NCBI GenBank assembly: GCA_900554395.1
Contig: USHB01000043.1
Span: forward strand, 1 to 9,705
Source: an uncultured Phascolarctobacterium sp.
GTDB lineage: Bacteria > Bacillota > Negativicutes > Acidaminococcales > Acidaminococcaceae
Length of the DNA: 9,705 nt
Direction of reading: 5' to 3'
Shown here piece by piece: positions 1 through 6,445 of the stretch (its first letter is position 1; each line of letters begins with the position of its first letter). The translations under genes and the position numbers were made by a program. Below the pieces are notes generated by a model. The model made no database searches and was not told the origin of the DNA. It saw only the letters and a list, made by a program, of their open reading frames with translations.

Positions 1-1561
1 GATTTGCTGCAGTTTGTATGTCGTCTGCTTGCGGCTGGGGCAGTGTAGTTTTTAAAATAACGTGCGAACCGGGAATATTTTTGGTATGAAACCATAAATC
101 GCTGCCGCTGCCGACAGAAAAAGTAACGTAATCGTTTTGTTTGTTGTTCTTTCCGATATACAATGTTGTATCTTCCGAAAGTTTAATTACTGTTGGCACA
201 GATTTTGCCTGCGGCATTTTATTTTTTGCGGCTTTTACGGTGATAAAACCCGCTGCGGCAAGTTCTGATTTAATTTCTGCAACTTCGGCACGTGTTTGTA
301 CAAGTTTCAGTGCTACATCAATGCTGCCGAGATACTCAAGCGCTTCTTCCGTAAGTTTAAGCTGTTCTTTAATTTCTGTTTGTGCGCGTTTTAGTTTGTT
401 ATAGCGTTTATAGTATTTCTGCGCATTTTCGCTGGGAGTTAAATCCGGTGCCAAAGCAATGGTCAGTAAAGTGCCGTCATAAATGTTTTCTACTGTACAT
501 TCGCTGCTGCCTTTACTTATACGGTATAAATTGGCCATTAAAGTATCGGCAATGATGCGCTGCTGCTCGGCATCTTCTGCCGCAGCAAGTTCTTCTTTAA
601 GCACGGCGGCTTTTTTGATAAGTTTATCGGTCTCGCTGCTTACCGTTTTGGTTAAAATTTCCTGTTCAGGCAGCTGGACGGGCGCAAGGCTTTGGGCAAA
701 AATAATGGCGTTGTTTAAATTGCTGAATTCTTTTACAGTTTCACCTTCGGAAAGCTGAACAGGTTTAAAGGGCAGCACCGTTTTAACGTTGTTGGTACGC
801 GTAACAATGGCAAATACTGTTGCCTTGCTGCTTTTTACAAGTTTTACATTTTCCTGCAAGTTGGCAATGGCATCTATAAGTGCAGCACTGTTTTCTTCAT
901 TAAATCCATCGCTTTTAATACCGGCTGCTTTTAAAAGCTGGCCTGCCGTATATTGTCCTATGCCGGTTGTGGCGGCAATAAGTGCTTTTTGCGGTGATGC
1001 TGGAAATGTCTGCGCTGTTTTTACTATATCCGCGGGAGCGGCGCTTAAAATATTAAGCCCATTCTGCGGCGGCGGGGCAATGTAGGGCAAACCGGGCAAA
1101 ATTTGCCGGTAACTGCTTTGTGCTTTGTTTACATGTTTCAGGCTGTCTAAAATAATGCCTTCGCCTGTAAAAATAATGTTGGCGTTTTTTCCGGTCAGTT
1201 CAAAAATAAGCTGCTTGCTTATAATTTGCCGCGCGCTGCCGATGCCGGAAATTTCCATTATAATAACTCGGTCAAGACCGCTTTGTTCAATTTTGGTAAT
1301 GCGCCCTTCTTCAAGATGTTTGCGCAGCAGCATGCAGAAAGCAGGCGGTGTATCGGGACGTTCCGGAGTTTTTTCCGGCATGTATAAATAGGGCGAGCCG
1401 CCGGAAAAATCGGCTGCCAAAGAAATTACGGCATTTTCTGTTTTTACAAGCAGTAGCAGGCAATTTTTGTTGGGCATGAAAATTTTATAAATTTTCCCTC
1501 CCAAAAGGCGCTGCTGCAATTCTTCTGTCAGCACATTTATGCTTATACCTTCCAAATTCAT
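1..1561 (-). CDS. rqcH: Ribosome quality control factor RqcH (NFACT/FbpA family), C-terminus cut off by window edge
   Basis: RqcH (Rqc2/NEMF homologue, formerly 'fibronectin-binding protein') binds stalled 50S subunits carrying peptidyl-tRNA and recruits tRNA-Ala to add C-terminal alanine tails that mark the chain for proteolysis. The minus-strand ATG at 1561-1559 opens a 520-codon frame that stays open to the edge. The start is supported by an AAAGGAG site (plus-strand 1569-1575) 7 bases upstream. Domains in order: NFACT-N from residue 1, with Asp97-Arg98 in the LDR stretch at the same numbering as the pair needed for Ala-tailing in B. subtilis RqcH; a helix-hairpin-helix-like GIGQYTAGQLL region near 195-235; a coiled-coil middle domain from about 378 (ENAQKYYKRYNKLKR) to 440; and the NFACT-R domain with DLWFHTKNIPGSH at 488-500. 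The family is usually about 570-590 residues, so some 50-70 are probably missing beyond the edge. It is divergent from yicC, as in B. subtilis (yloA/yloC). Confidence 0.95.
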   Translation of the reverse strand, partial: MNLEGISINVLTEELQQRLLGGKIYKIFMPNKNCLLLLVKTENAVISLAADFSGGSPYLYMPEKTPERPDTPPAFCMLLRKHLEEGRITKIEQSGLDRVIIMEISGIGSARQIISKQLIFELTGKNANIIFTGEGIILDSLKHVNKAQSSYRQILPGLPYIAPPPQNGLNILSAAPADIVKTAQTFPASPQKALIAATTGIGQYTAGQLLKAAGIKSDGFNEENSAALIDAIANLQENVKLVKSSKATVFAIVTRTNNVKTVLPFKPVQLSEGETVKEFSNLNNAIIFAQSLAPVQLPEQEILTKTVSSETDKLIKKAAVLKEELAAAEDAEQQRIIADTLMANLYRISKGSSECTVENIYDGTLLTIALAPDLTPSENAQKYYKRYNKLKRAQTEIKEQLKLTEEALEYLGSIDVALKLVQTRAEVAEIKSELAAAGFITVKAAKNKMPQAKSVPTVIKLSEDTTLYIGKNNKQNDYVTFSVGSGSDLWFHTKNIPGSHVILKTTLPQPQADDIQTAAN

Positions 1562-1601
1562 GGAAATTCTCCTTTTTGCTTTTAAAATTTACGTTTTTCG
1601 T

Positions 1602-1630
1602 TTGCGCTTGCACGCAGAATAAGGTATAAT
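1602..1630 (+). promoter_or_regulatory. Putative promoter of the yicC-remA-gmk-rpoZ-coaBC operon
   Basis: TTGCGC (1602-1607) and a perfect TATAAT (1625-1630) are separated by 17 bases. This predicts a start near 1637 and a leader of roughly 57 bases before the yicC start codon. It is the only convincing plus-strand promoter seen upstream of the five-gene run. The remainder of the 132-base intergenic region (1562-1693) shows no terminator or recognisable operator. Confidence 0.65.
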
Positions 1631-1654
1631 ATATTTTCAAGAATAAGTATACAA
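1626..1654 (-). promoter_or_regulatory. Putative rqcH promoter
   Basis: Read on the minus strand, TTGTAT (1654-1649) and TATTAT (1631-1626) are separated by 17 bases, a sigma-A-like arrangement, with the rqcH start codon about 65 bases downstream of the -10. The -35 matches consensus at only three positions. The region is AT-rich, so other -10 candidates exist (for example TATACT at 1652-1647, which lacks a good -35). The -10 shares bases 1626-1630 with the -10 of the plus-strand promoter. Confidence 0.45.
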
Positions 1655-1693
1655 CATATTTATCAATTTAGAAATGCGGCAGGAGGGTTTATT

Positions 1694-2593
1694 TTGTTAA
1701 AAAGTATGACTGGTTTCGGCCGCGGCGAATATGAGGACGAAAAGTTTTCGGCGACGATAGAAATGAAAACGGTTAACCACCGTTACAACGAGGTTGCTAT
1801 CCGTTTGCCGCGCTTTTTGAATCCCCTGGAAGACAGGATACGCAAAACGATTTTGCGCAGTATTAACCGTGGACGCATAGATGTTTTTATAACCGCCGAT
1901 TATGTAAACGACGGACTTTGCACTATTAAAGTAGATAAATCTCTGGCGGCTGCTTACCATAACGCTTTGCAGGAAGTTGCCGAAGCTGCCGGCGTTGCGG
2001 ACTGCAAACTGGCAGGACAGTCAGAAGTGCTTTATCTGGCACGCTGCCCGGAAGTTATCAGCGTAAAAGAAGGCTTTTTTGATGTTGAAACCATCTGGCC
2101 GCAGCTTGAAATTGCTTTAAATCAGGCAATCGGCAATTTGGTTGCAATGCGCGAAACGGAAGGCGGCAATATTTACGGCGATTTTATTAAACGCGCTGAT
2201 TTAATTGAAGAAAAACTTTTGCAGATTGAAACACGTTCTCCGCAAGTGGTAGAAGAATACCAGGAGCGTTTGAGCGAGCGCATTAATGACCTTCTGGAAA
2301 AATATAATCAGACAATTGAACCGGAAAGGCTTTTGCAGGAAGTTGCCATTTTTGCAGACCGCACCAGCATTACGGAAGAAATCGTCCGTTTAAAGAGCCA
2401 TATTAAGCAGTTCAGGGAAATTATTAACCTTAACCAGCCAGTAGGGCGCAAACTTGATTTTTTGGTGCAGGAGTTTAACCGCGAAGCGAACACCATTGCA
2501 TCAAAAGCCAATGATTATACAATAGCCCAGCTTGTGGTTGACATTAAGGCGGAAATTGAAAAAATCAGGGAACAGATACAGAATATCGAATAA
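1694..2593 (+). CDS. yicC: YicC/YloC family endoribonuclease (DUF1732)
   Basis: This 299-residue protein belongs to the YicC/YloC family; members in E. coli and B. subtilis have been described as endoribonucleases, and E. coli YicC has been linked to small-RNA turnover. The N-terminus KSMTGFGRG is the family hallmark. The C-terminal DUF1732 part carries [21 protein letters not shown] at 216-236 and [17 protein letters not shown] at 251-267, followed by a conserved SK at 270-271; the acidic and basic residues there are the usual conserved set. Length is normal for the family. The start is TTG, chosen because AGGAGG at 1681-1686 sits 7 bases before it and the product then begins just ahead of the conserved SMTGFG. 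It is the first gene of the operon, 14 bases ahead of remA. Family membership is certain; nuclease activity and RNA targets in this organism are inferred. Confidence 0.95.
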   Translation: MLKSMTGFGRGEYEDEKFSATIEMKTVNHRYNEVAIRLPRFLNPLEDRIRKTILRSINRGRIDVFITADYVNDGLCTIKVDKSLAAAYHNALQEVAEAAGVADCKLAGQSEVLYLARCPEVISVKEGFFDVETIWPQLEIALNQAIGNLVAMRETEGGNIYGDFIKRADLIEEKLLQIETRSPQVVEEYQERLSERINDLLEKYNQTIEPERLLQEVAIFADRTSITEEIVRLKSHIKQFREIINLNQPVGRKLDFLVQEFNREANTIASKANDYTIAQLVVDIKAEIEKIREQIQNIE

Positions 2594-2607
2594 AAGGAGG
2601 TTGTTAC

Positions 2608-2868
2608 ATGGACATTAGGCTTATCAATATAGGCTTTGGCAACATTGTTGCAGCAAACAGAATTATTTCTATTATCAGCCCGGAATCCGCGCCGATAAAG
2701 AGAATTATCCAGGAAGCGCGCGATAACGGGACTTTGATTGATGCAACTTACGGACGCAGGACACGCGCAGTAATTGTAACTGACAGCGGCCACATTATTT
2801 TATCGGCCGTACAGCCGGAAACAGTTGCCAACAGGCTTGTCCAGACTGATGACGAAGACGAGGAATAA
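2608..2868 (+). CDS. remA: RemA-type DNA-binding regulator (DUF370)
   Basis: An 86-residue DUF370 protein, close in length to B. subtilis RemA (YlzA), which forms ring-shaped oligomers that bind DNA and activate biofilm matrix and osmoprotection genes. The sequence aligns from residue 1 ([14 protein letters not shown]) and keeps Arg18, Arg50 and Arg51 (YGRRTRAV at 48-55), positions known in B. subtilis RemA to matter for DNA binding or function. The C-terminus ends in an acidic tail (DDEDEE). A strong AAAGGAGG at 2593-2600 lies 7 bases before the ATG, and yicC ends only 14 bases upstream, so the two are probably co-transcribed and well translated. The yicC-remA-gmk order is common across Bacillota. 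Its target genes here cannot be read from this window, and matrix control should not be assumed outside Bacillus. Confidence 0.93.
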   Translation: MDIRLINIGFGNIVAANRIISIISPESAPIKRIIQEARDNGTLIDATYGRRTRAVIVTDSGHIILSAVQPETVANRLVQTDDEDEE

Positions 2869-2892
2869 CGGCAAAGCAGGGGAGGGCTTAAT

Positions 2893-3513
2893 TTGAAACC
2901 AAAAGGATTACTGCTGGTTTTGTCCGGGCCGTCCGGCGCCGGTAAAGGTACAATCTGCCAGATGCTGCGCGACAGGCTGCCGGATATAGGCTATTCGGTG
3001 TCTGTTACTACCCGCGCACCGCGCGAGGGCGAAGTTGACGGCGTTAATTATTTTTTTAAAACTGTTGAAGAAGTTAAAGCTATGATTGCTGAGGGCGGGC
3101 TTTTGGAATATGCTGAAGTTTACGGTAACTATTACGGCACGCCGCGCGATTATGTTATGGAACTTCTGCATCAAGGCAAAGATGTAATTTTGGAAATTGA
3201 TATTCAGGGCGCGTTGCAGATTAAAAAGCGGTTTCCGGACGGTGTGTTTGTGTTTATTGTGCCGCCGTCTCTTGATGAACTGTCATCACGCATTTACAAA
3301 CGCGGAACCGACAGCGAGGAAGTTATCAAAAAACGCCTTGCTTCTGCCACGGGCGAACTTGCCTATGCCAGTGAATATGACTATATTATAGTTAATGATA
3401 TTGCCGAAAAGGCGACGCAAAAGGTACTGACGGTTATGGAAGCTGAACGTTACCGTGCTGCGCGTACTTACTTTATTATTGATGAAATTTGCCAGTGCAA
3501 AAAAGAGGAGTGA
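2893..3513 (+). CDS. gmk: Guanylate kinase
   Basis: This cytosolic enzyme catalyses ATP + GMP = ADP + GDP, an essential step in GTP and dGTP supply and in recycling GMP formed from (p)ppGpp and cyclic-di-GMP turnover. The 206 residues show the P-loop GPSGAGKGT at 12-20, the GMP-binding stretch TTRAPREGEVDGVNYFF at 39-55, EYAEVYGNYYGT at 72-83 and the DVILEIDIQGA segment at 97-107. Length is typical of bacterial Gmk. The start is TTG, supported by GGAGGG at 2881-2886 six bases upstream and by the MKPKGLLLVLSGPSG-type N-terminus expected for the family. It lies 24 bases after remA and only 6 bases ahead of rpoZ; a gmk-rpoZ pair is widespread in bacteria. Nothing is missing from the catalytic core. 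Confidence 0.98.
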   Translation: MKPKGLLLVLSGPSGAGKGTICQMLRDRLPDIGYSVSVTTRAPREGEVDGVNYFFKTVEEVKAMIAEGGLLEYAEVYGNYYGTPRDYVMELLHQGKDVILEIDIQGALQIKKRFPDGVFVFIVPPSLDELSSRIYKRGTDSEEVIKKRLASATGELAYASEYDYIIVNDIAEKATQKVLTVMEAERYRAARTYFIIDEICQCKKEE

Positions 3514-3519
3514 TTTTTT

Positions 3520-3714
3520 ATGACAATGGTAGACCCTTCCATCGACTATTTAACAGAAAAAGTTGACAGCAAATACACTTTGGCTATGCTCGCAGCCAAA
3601 CGCGCACGCGAACTGACCGTTCCGGGACAGAACCTGCCCGAAAAAGAAGTAAGCATGGCTTTAAGGGAAATTGCCAACGATACCATTACTTATGAGCGCA
3701 ATAAAGCCAAATAA
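3520..3714 (+). CDS. rpoZ: RNA polymerase omega subunit
   Basis: A 64-residue omega subunit, which helps fold and hold the beta-prime subunit in RNA polymerase. The family core is clear: DPSIDYLTEKVDSKYTLAML followed by AAKRARELT at 25-33, then a short C-terminal part typical of the compact Bacillota omega rather than the longer proteobacterial form. The ATG at 3520 is preferred over the in-frame ATG at 3526 because GAGGAG at 3505-3510, which overlaps the end of gmk, is 9 bases away from the first but 15 from the second. The 6-base gap to gmk suggests coupled translation. GGGAGG right after its stop serves the next gene, coaBC, so co-expression of the three is likely. Confidence 0.96.
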   Translation: MTMVDPSIDYLTEKVDSKYTLAMLAAKRARELTVPGQNLPEKEVSMALREIANDTITYERNKAK

Positions 3715-3728
3715 GGGAGGCACCCACC

Positions 3729-4928
3729 TTGTTAAAAGGTAAAAAAATTGTTTTGGGAGTTACCGGCGGCATCGCCGTATATAAAGCTGTTGATTTGGTA
3801 AGCAAACTGCGCAAACAGGGGGCGCAGGTGCGCGTTGTAATGACGGAGCACGCCCAGCAGTTTGTAACGCCGCTTACTTTTAAGGAAATCAGCGGCAACC
3901 AGGTGGCGGTTTCCATGTGGAACGCCAACCAGGAATTTAACGTTGAACATATTGCCCTTGCCGACTGGGCAGATTTGTTTATGGTTGTGCCGGCAACCGC
4001 AAATATTATTGCCAAAATGGCTTATGGCATTGCCGATGATTTACTTTCTACAACGCTTTTGGCAGCGCACAGCCCTGTTATTGTATGCCCGGCCATGAAT
4101 ACGCATATGTATGAAAACCCTGCTACCCAGGAAAACATTGCCAGGCTGCAAAGCCGCGGAATTGTTGTAATGCCGCCTGCCAGCGGAGTTTTGGCGTGCG
4201 GCGCTGTCGGTGCGGGCAGATTGCCGGAACCTTTGGATATAGTTAACTTTGTAAAAGACTATTTTGCCAAAACGGAAGGTGATATGCGCGGGCTAAAAGT
4301 GCTGGTAACGGCAGCCGGTACGCGTGAACCTATTGACCCTGTGCGTTATGTAGGCAACCGCAGCAGCGGCAAAATGGGGTATTCCATTGCTCAGGAAGCG
4401 GCAGAACGCGGCGCGGAAGTTACGCTTGTAAGCGGGCCGAGCGCGCTTGTACCGCCTCCTAATGTAAAATTTGTTAGCGTAGAGACAACCAGACAAATGA
4501 TGGATGCCTGCCTTGCTGTTTACGATGACTGCGATATAGTCATTAAAGCAGCCGCTGTGGCAGATTACCGTCCGCATGATGTTGCAGACCAGAAAATTAA
4601 AAAGAAAACCGATGATGCTTTAACGGTTGTAATGGATAAAAACCCGGATATTTTAAAATTACTGGGTGAGCGCAAAACCAAACAGTTTTTGGTAGGCTTT
4701 GCCGCCGAAACGCAGAACCTTATTGCCAACGCCAAAGAAAAAGTAACCAAGAAAAATCTGGATATGATTGTTGCTAATGACGTTACCATGCAGGGCGCAG
4801 GCTTCGGTTCGGAAACAAATATTGTAAAACTCATTTTCCCGGATGGCAGCATTAACGAACTGCCGCAAATGAGCAAACATGATGTGGCCGAAGAACTTCT
4901 GAACACAGTTTTGCGTTTAAAGAAATAA
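3729..4928 (+). CDS. coaBC: Bifunctional phosphopantothenoylcysteine decarboxylase / phosphopantothenate-cysteine ligase
   Basis: This enzyme carries out two consecutive steps of coenzyme A synthesis: CTP-dependent joining of 4'-phosphopantothenate to cysteine (CoaB), then FMN-dependent decarboxylation to 4'-phosphopantetheine (CoaC). The 399 residues have the usual fused order. In CoaC (about 1-185) there are GVTGGIAVYK at 10-19, the catalytic His74 in NVEHIALADWAD, the substrate motif PAMNTHMYENPA at 121-132 and the flap Cys157 in LACGAVGAGRLPEP. In CoaB (about 188-399) there are TREPIDPVRY and Asn210 in GNRSSGKMG (same number as the key Asn of E. coli), AAAVADYRP, and the lysine-rich KIKKK loop. 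Residue 196 is Ala where many homologues have the first Gly of AGGT, probably a tolerated change. The start is TTG with GGGAGG at 3715-3720. It is the last gene of the operon; no terminator is visible after its stop. Confidence 0.97.
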   Translation: MLKGKKIVLGVTGGIAVYKAVDLVSKLRKQGAQVRVVMTEHAQQFVTPLTFKEISGNQVAVSMWNANQEFNVEHIALADWADLFMVVPATANIIAKMAYGIADDLLSTTLLAAHSPVIVCPAMNTHMYENPATQENIARLQSRGIVVMPPASGVLACGAVGAGRLPEPLDIVNFVKDYFAKTEGDMRGLKVLVTAAGTREPIDPVRYVGNRSSGKMGYSIAQEAAERGAEVTLVSGPSALVPPPNVKFVSVETTRQMMDACLAVYDDCDIVIKAAAVADYRPHDVADQKIKKKTDDALTVVMDKNPDILKLLGERKTKQFLVGFAAETQNLIANAKEKVTKKNLDMIVANDVTMQGAGFGSETNIVKLIFPDGSINELPQMSKHDVAEELLNTVLRLKK

Positions 4929-4931
4929 ATG

Positions 4932-4960
4932 TTGCTTTTTTTACATAAATTAGATATAAT
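4932..4960 (+). promoter_or_regulatory. metK promoter
   Basis: TTGCTT (4932-4937) and a perfect TATAAT (4955-4960) are separated by exactly 17 bases, starting 3 bases after the coaBC stop. Transcription should begin near 4967, about 18 bases ahead of the riboswitch P1 helix. This is the best sigma-A-type promoter in the window together with the one before def. Confidence 0.85.
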
Positions 4961-4984
4961 AGCATAGTAATTTAACAATAATTA

Positions 4985-5082
4985 CTCATCAAGAGCTGGT
5001 GGAGGGATTGGCCCAATGAAACCGCAGCAACCATGCCTTTTGGCAAACGGTGCTAAGTCCTGCGAGATAATCGAGAGATGAG
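4985..5082 (+). ncRNA. SAM-I (S-box) riboswitch aptamer upstream of metK
   Basis: This is a canonical S-box aptamer that binds S-adenosylmethionine. P1 is CTCATC (4985-4990) pairing with GATGAG (5077-5082). The signature segments follow in order: ATCAAGAG, GGAGGGATTGGCCCAATGAAACC (5001-5023, P2 with its kink-turn and pseudoknot loop), GCAACC, P3 formed by TGCC (5034-5037) and GGCA (5042-5045) around a TTTT loop and extended by ACC/GGT, then GGTGCTAAGTCCTG, and finally AGAGATGAG. P4 appears minimal: CGA (5063-5065) with TCG (5071-5073) and a 5-base loop. High SAM should stabilise P1 and switch metK off, giving feedback on SAM synthesis. Identification rests on the conserved core and helix order and is firm. 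Confidence 0.97.
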
Positions 5083-5112
5083 AATGCCATTATTAAACAG
5101 CGGCGCTCTCAT
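5078..5112 (+). promoter_or_regulatory. Antiterminator helix of the SAM riboswitch
   Basis: ATGAGA (5078-5083) is the exact reverse complement of TCTCAT (5107-5112). The helix extends inward through an A-C mismatch, a U-G pair (5085/5105) and GCC (5086-5088) with GGC (5102-5104), around a 13-base loop. The left arm reuses the 3' strand of P1 and the right arm is the 5' arm of the terminator, so the antiterminator excludes both. This is the expected low-SAM 'on' state. Pairing is read directly from the sequence; folding energy was not calculated. Confidence 0.85.
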
Positions 5113-5127
5113 TGAGAGCGCTTTTTT
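5103..5127 (+). terminator. Riboswitch-controlled intrinsic terminator ahead of metK
   Basis: GCGCTCTC (5103-5110) and GAGAGCGC (5114-5121) form a perfect 8-bp stem with a 3-base loop, or 7 bp with a 5-base loop, followed directly by six T (5122-5127). It lies between the SAM aptamer and the metK ribosome binding site, so it stops transcription before metK when SAM is bound. Confidence 0.95.
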
Positions 5128-5148
5128 ATTTACCTAAGGAGGAACAGA

Positions 5149-6327
5149 ATGAGAAAATTATTTACTTCCGAGTCTGTTACGGAAGGGCATCCCGATAAAA
5201 TTGCCGACCAGATTTCCGATGCTGTGCTGGATGCCATTCTGGCTGAAGACCCGCATGGCCGCGTTGCCTGTGAAACCGTTGTGGCAACAGGGCAAATTCA
5301 TGTAGTTGGCGAAATTTCCACAAACTGCTATGTTGATATTCCTAAAATTGCACGCGAAACCGTAATCAACATTGGTTATGACCGTGCAAAATATGGCTTT
5401 GACGGCAATACCTGCGGCGTATTGATTTCTATTGACGAACAGTCTGCCGATATTGCTATGGGCGTTGATAAATCTTTGGAAGCCAAAGAAGGCAAAGCTG
5501 ACGAGAACGAAGTAGGCGCCGGTGACCAGGGCATGATGTTCGGTTATGCTACTAACGAAACCCCGGAATATATGCCGCTGCCTGTATCTTTGGCGCATAA
5601 ACTTTCCCGCCGCCTGGCAGAAGTACGCAAAAACGGCGTGCTGCCGTATCTGCGTCCGGACGGCAAAACACAGGTGACCGTTGAATATGACGACGGCAAA
5701 CCGGTACGCATTGATACTATCGTAATTTCCACCCAGCATGCTCCGGAAATTACCCTTGAACAAATCCGCAAAGATATTATGGAACAGGTTATTAAACCGG
5801 TTGTGCCGGCAGAAATGCTTGACGGCGAAACCAAATACTATATTAACCCAACCGGACGTTTTGTTATTGGCGGACCTCAGGGCGACAGTGGCCTTACCGG
5901 ACGTAAAATTATCGTCGATACTTACGGCGGCATGGCACGCCATGGCGGCGGCGCTTTCTCCGGTAAAGACCCCACAAAGGTTGACCGCAGTGCAGCTTAT
6001 GCAGCACGTTACGTTGCCAAAAACGTTGTTGCCGCAGGCCTTGCTGATAAATGCGAAATTCAGCTTGCTTATGCTATCGGCGTAGCACAGCCTGTTTCTA
6101 TTTTGGTAGATACCTTTGGCACCGGCAAAATTGATGATGATAAAATTGCCGAACTTATTAAAAAGAATTTCTCGCTCAGCCCGTCCGGTATTATTAAAAC
6201 GCTGGATTTGCTGCGCCCGATTTATAAACAAACCGCTGCTTACGGTCACTTTGGCCGCACGGATGTGGACCTTCCGTGGGAACACACAGATAAAGCAGAA
6301 ACCCTGCGCCAACAGGCAGGTTTGTAA
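5149..6327 (+). CDS. metK: S-adenosylmethionine synthetase (methionine adenosyltransferase)
   Basis: MetK makes S-adenosylmethionine from methionine and ATP, releasing phosphate and pyrophosphate; it supplies the methyl donor for nucleic acid, protein and small-molecule methylation. The 392 residues match the family's normal length. Visible motifs: [13 protein letters not shown] at 12-24 (ATP-binding His14 and metal-binding Asp16), the [12 protein letters not shown] signature at 123-134, [13 protein letters not shown] at 241-253, and the glycine-rich phosphate loop [16 protein letters not shown] at 266-281. AAGGAGG at 5136-5142 lies 6 bases before the ATG. It has its own promoter, SAM-I riboswitch and downstream hairpin terminator, so it is probably a single-gene unit sitting between coaBC and priA. 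Expression should rise when SAM is scarce. No catalytic residue appears lost. Confidence 0.99.
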   Translation: MRKLFTSESVTEGHPDKIADQISDAVLDAILAEDPHGRVACETVVATGQIHVVGEISTNCYVDIPKIARETVINIGYDRAKYGFDGNTCGVLISIDEQSADIAMGVDKSLEAKEGKADENEVGAGDQGMMFGYATNETPEYMPLPVSLAHKLSRRLAEVRKNGVLPYLRPDGKTQVTVEYDDGKPVRIDTIVISTQHAPEITLEQIRKDIMEQVIKPVVPAEMLDGETKYYINPTGRFVIGGPQGDSGLTGRKIIVDTYGGMARHGGGAFSGKDPTKVDRSAAYAARYVAKNVVAAGLADKCEIQLAYAIGVAQPVSILVDTFGTGKIDDDKIAELIKKNFSLSPSGIIKTLDLLRPIYKQTAAYGHFGRTDVDLPWEHTDKAETLRQQAGL

Positions 6328-6345
6328 AATTTAATATGTATTTTT

Positions 6346-6390
6346 AACTGCACTGCTTTGCTGATTTATCGGCACTGCGGTGCAGTTTTT
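6346..6390 (+). terminator. Intrinsic terminator after metK
   Basis: AACTGCACTGC (6346-6356) pairs with GCGGTGCAGTT (6377-6387): 11 pairs including one T-G wobble, with a 20-base loop. The descending arm runs into TTTTT and then ATTTAAA. The loop is long, which may reduce efficiency. It starts 18 bases after the metK stop and would separate metK from priA. Its left arm is preceded by a T run (6341-6345), so weaker action on the other strand is conceivable, but no convergent gene exists here. Confidence 0.75.
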
Positions 6391-6412
6391 ATTTAAACTA
6401 TTTGCGGCATTA

Positions 6413-6421
6413 TGGTAAAAT
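6413..6421 (+). promoter_or_regulatory. Possible extended -10 promoter for priA
   Basis: TGGTAAAAT (6413-6421) resembles an extended -10 element (TGn plus TAAAAT). The only -35 candidate at suitable spacing is poor (TTAAAC at 6393-6398, partly in the tail of the preceding terminator). It lies about 30 bases ahead of the preferred priA start. priA may otherwise depend on read-through from metK. Confidence 0.4.
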
Positions 6422-6441
6422 AAATAAGTAAAGTTATGTTT

Positions 6442-6445
6442 GGAG
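6442..6445 (+). promoter_or_regulatory. priA ribosome binding site that decides the start
   Basis: GGAG at 6442-6445 lies 6 bases before the ATG at 6452, a good distance. The in-frame TTG at 6440 would overlap this site and has no comparable site upstream, so the ATG at 6452 is preferred. Confidence 0.7.

Noticed and set aside
141..1391. Four plus-strand open frames of 87-98 codons opposite rqcH
   Set aside because: They are Ser/Ala/Leu-rich shadows of the rqcH coding strand, lack family motifs and ribosome binding sites, and the minus strand encodes an unmistakable NFACT protein throughout.
1562..1693. Possible small RNA or riboswitch in the divergent intergenic region
   Set aside because: Apart from the promoters and ribosome binding sites I see no stable hairpin, conserved riboswitch core or poly-T tract.
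3526..3528. Second in-frame ATG as the rpoZ start
   Set aside because: The GAGGAG site at 3505-3510 would be 15 bases away, too far compared with 9 bases for the ATG at 3520.
4565..4978. Minus-strand 137-codon frame covering the end of coaBC and the metK promoter region
   Set aside because: It runs opposite a well-defined CoaB domain, has no recognisable motif, and its start lies in AT-rich DNA downstream of the metK -10 without a ribosome binding site.
5158..6312. A 384-codon open frame on the minus strand, antisense to nearly all of metK
   Set aside because: It mirrors metK, whose motifs are complete on the plus strand. The antisense product is rich in Cys, His, Asn and Phe with no recognisable motif, and no ribosome binding site was found. 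A purine-N-pyrimidine codon bias in metK readily leaves the opposite strand open.
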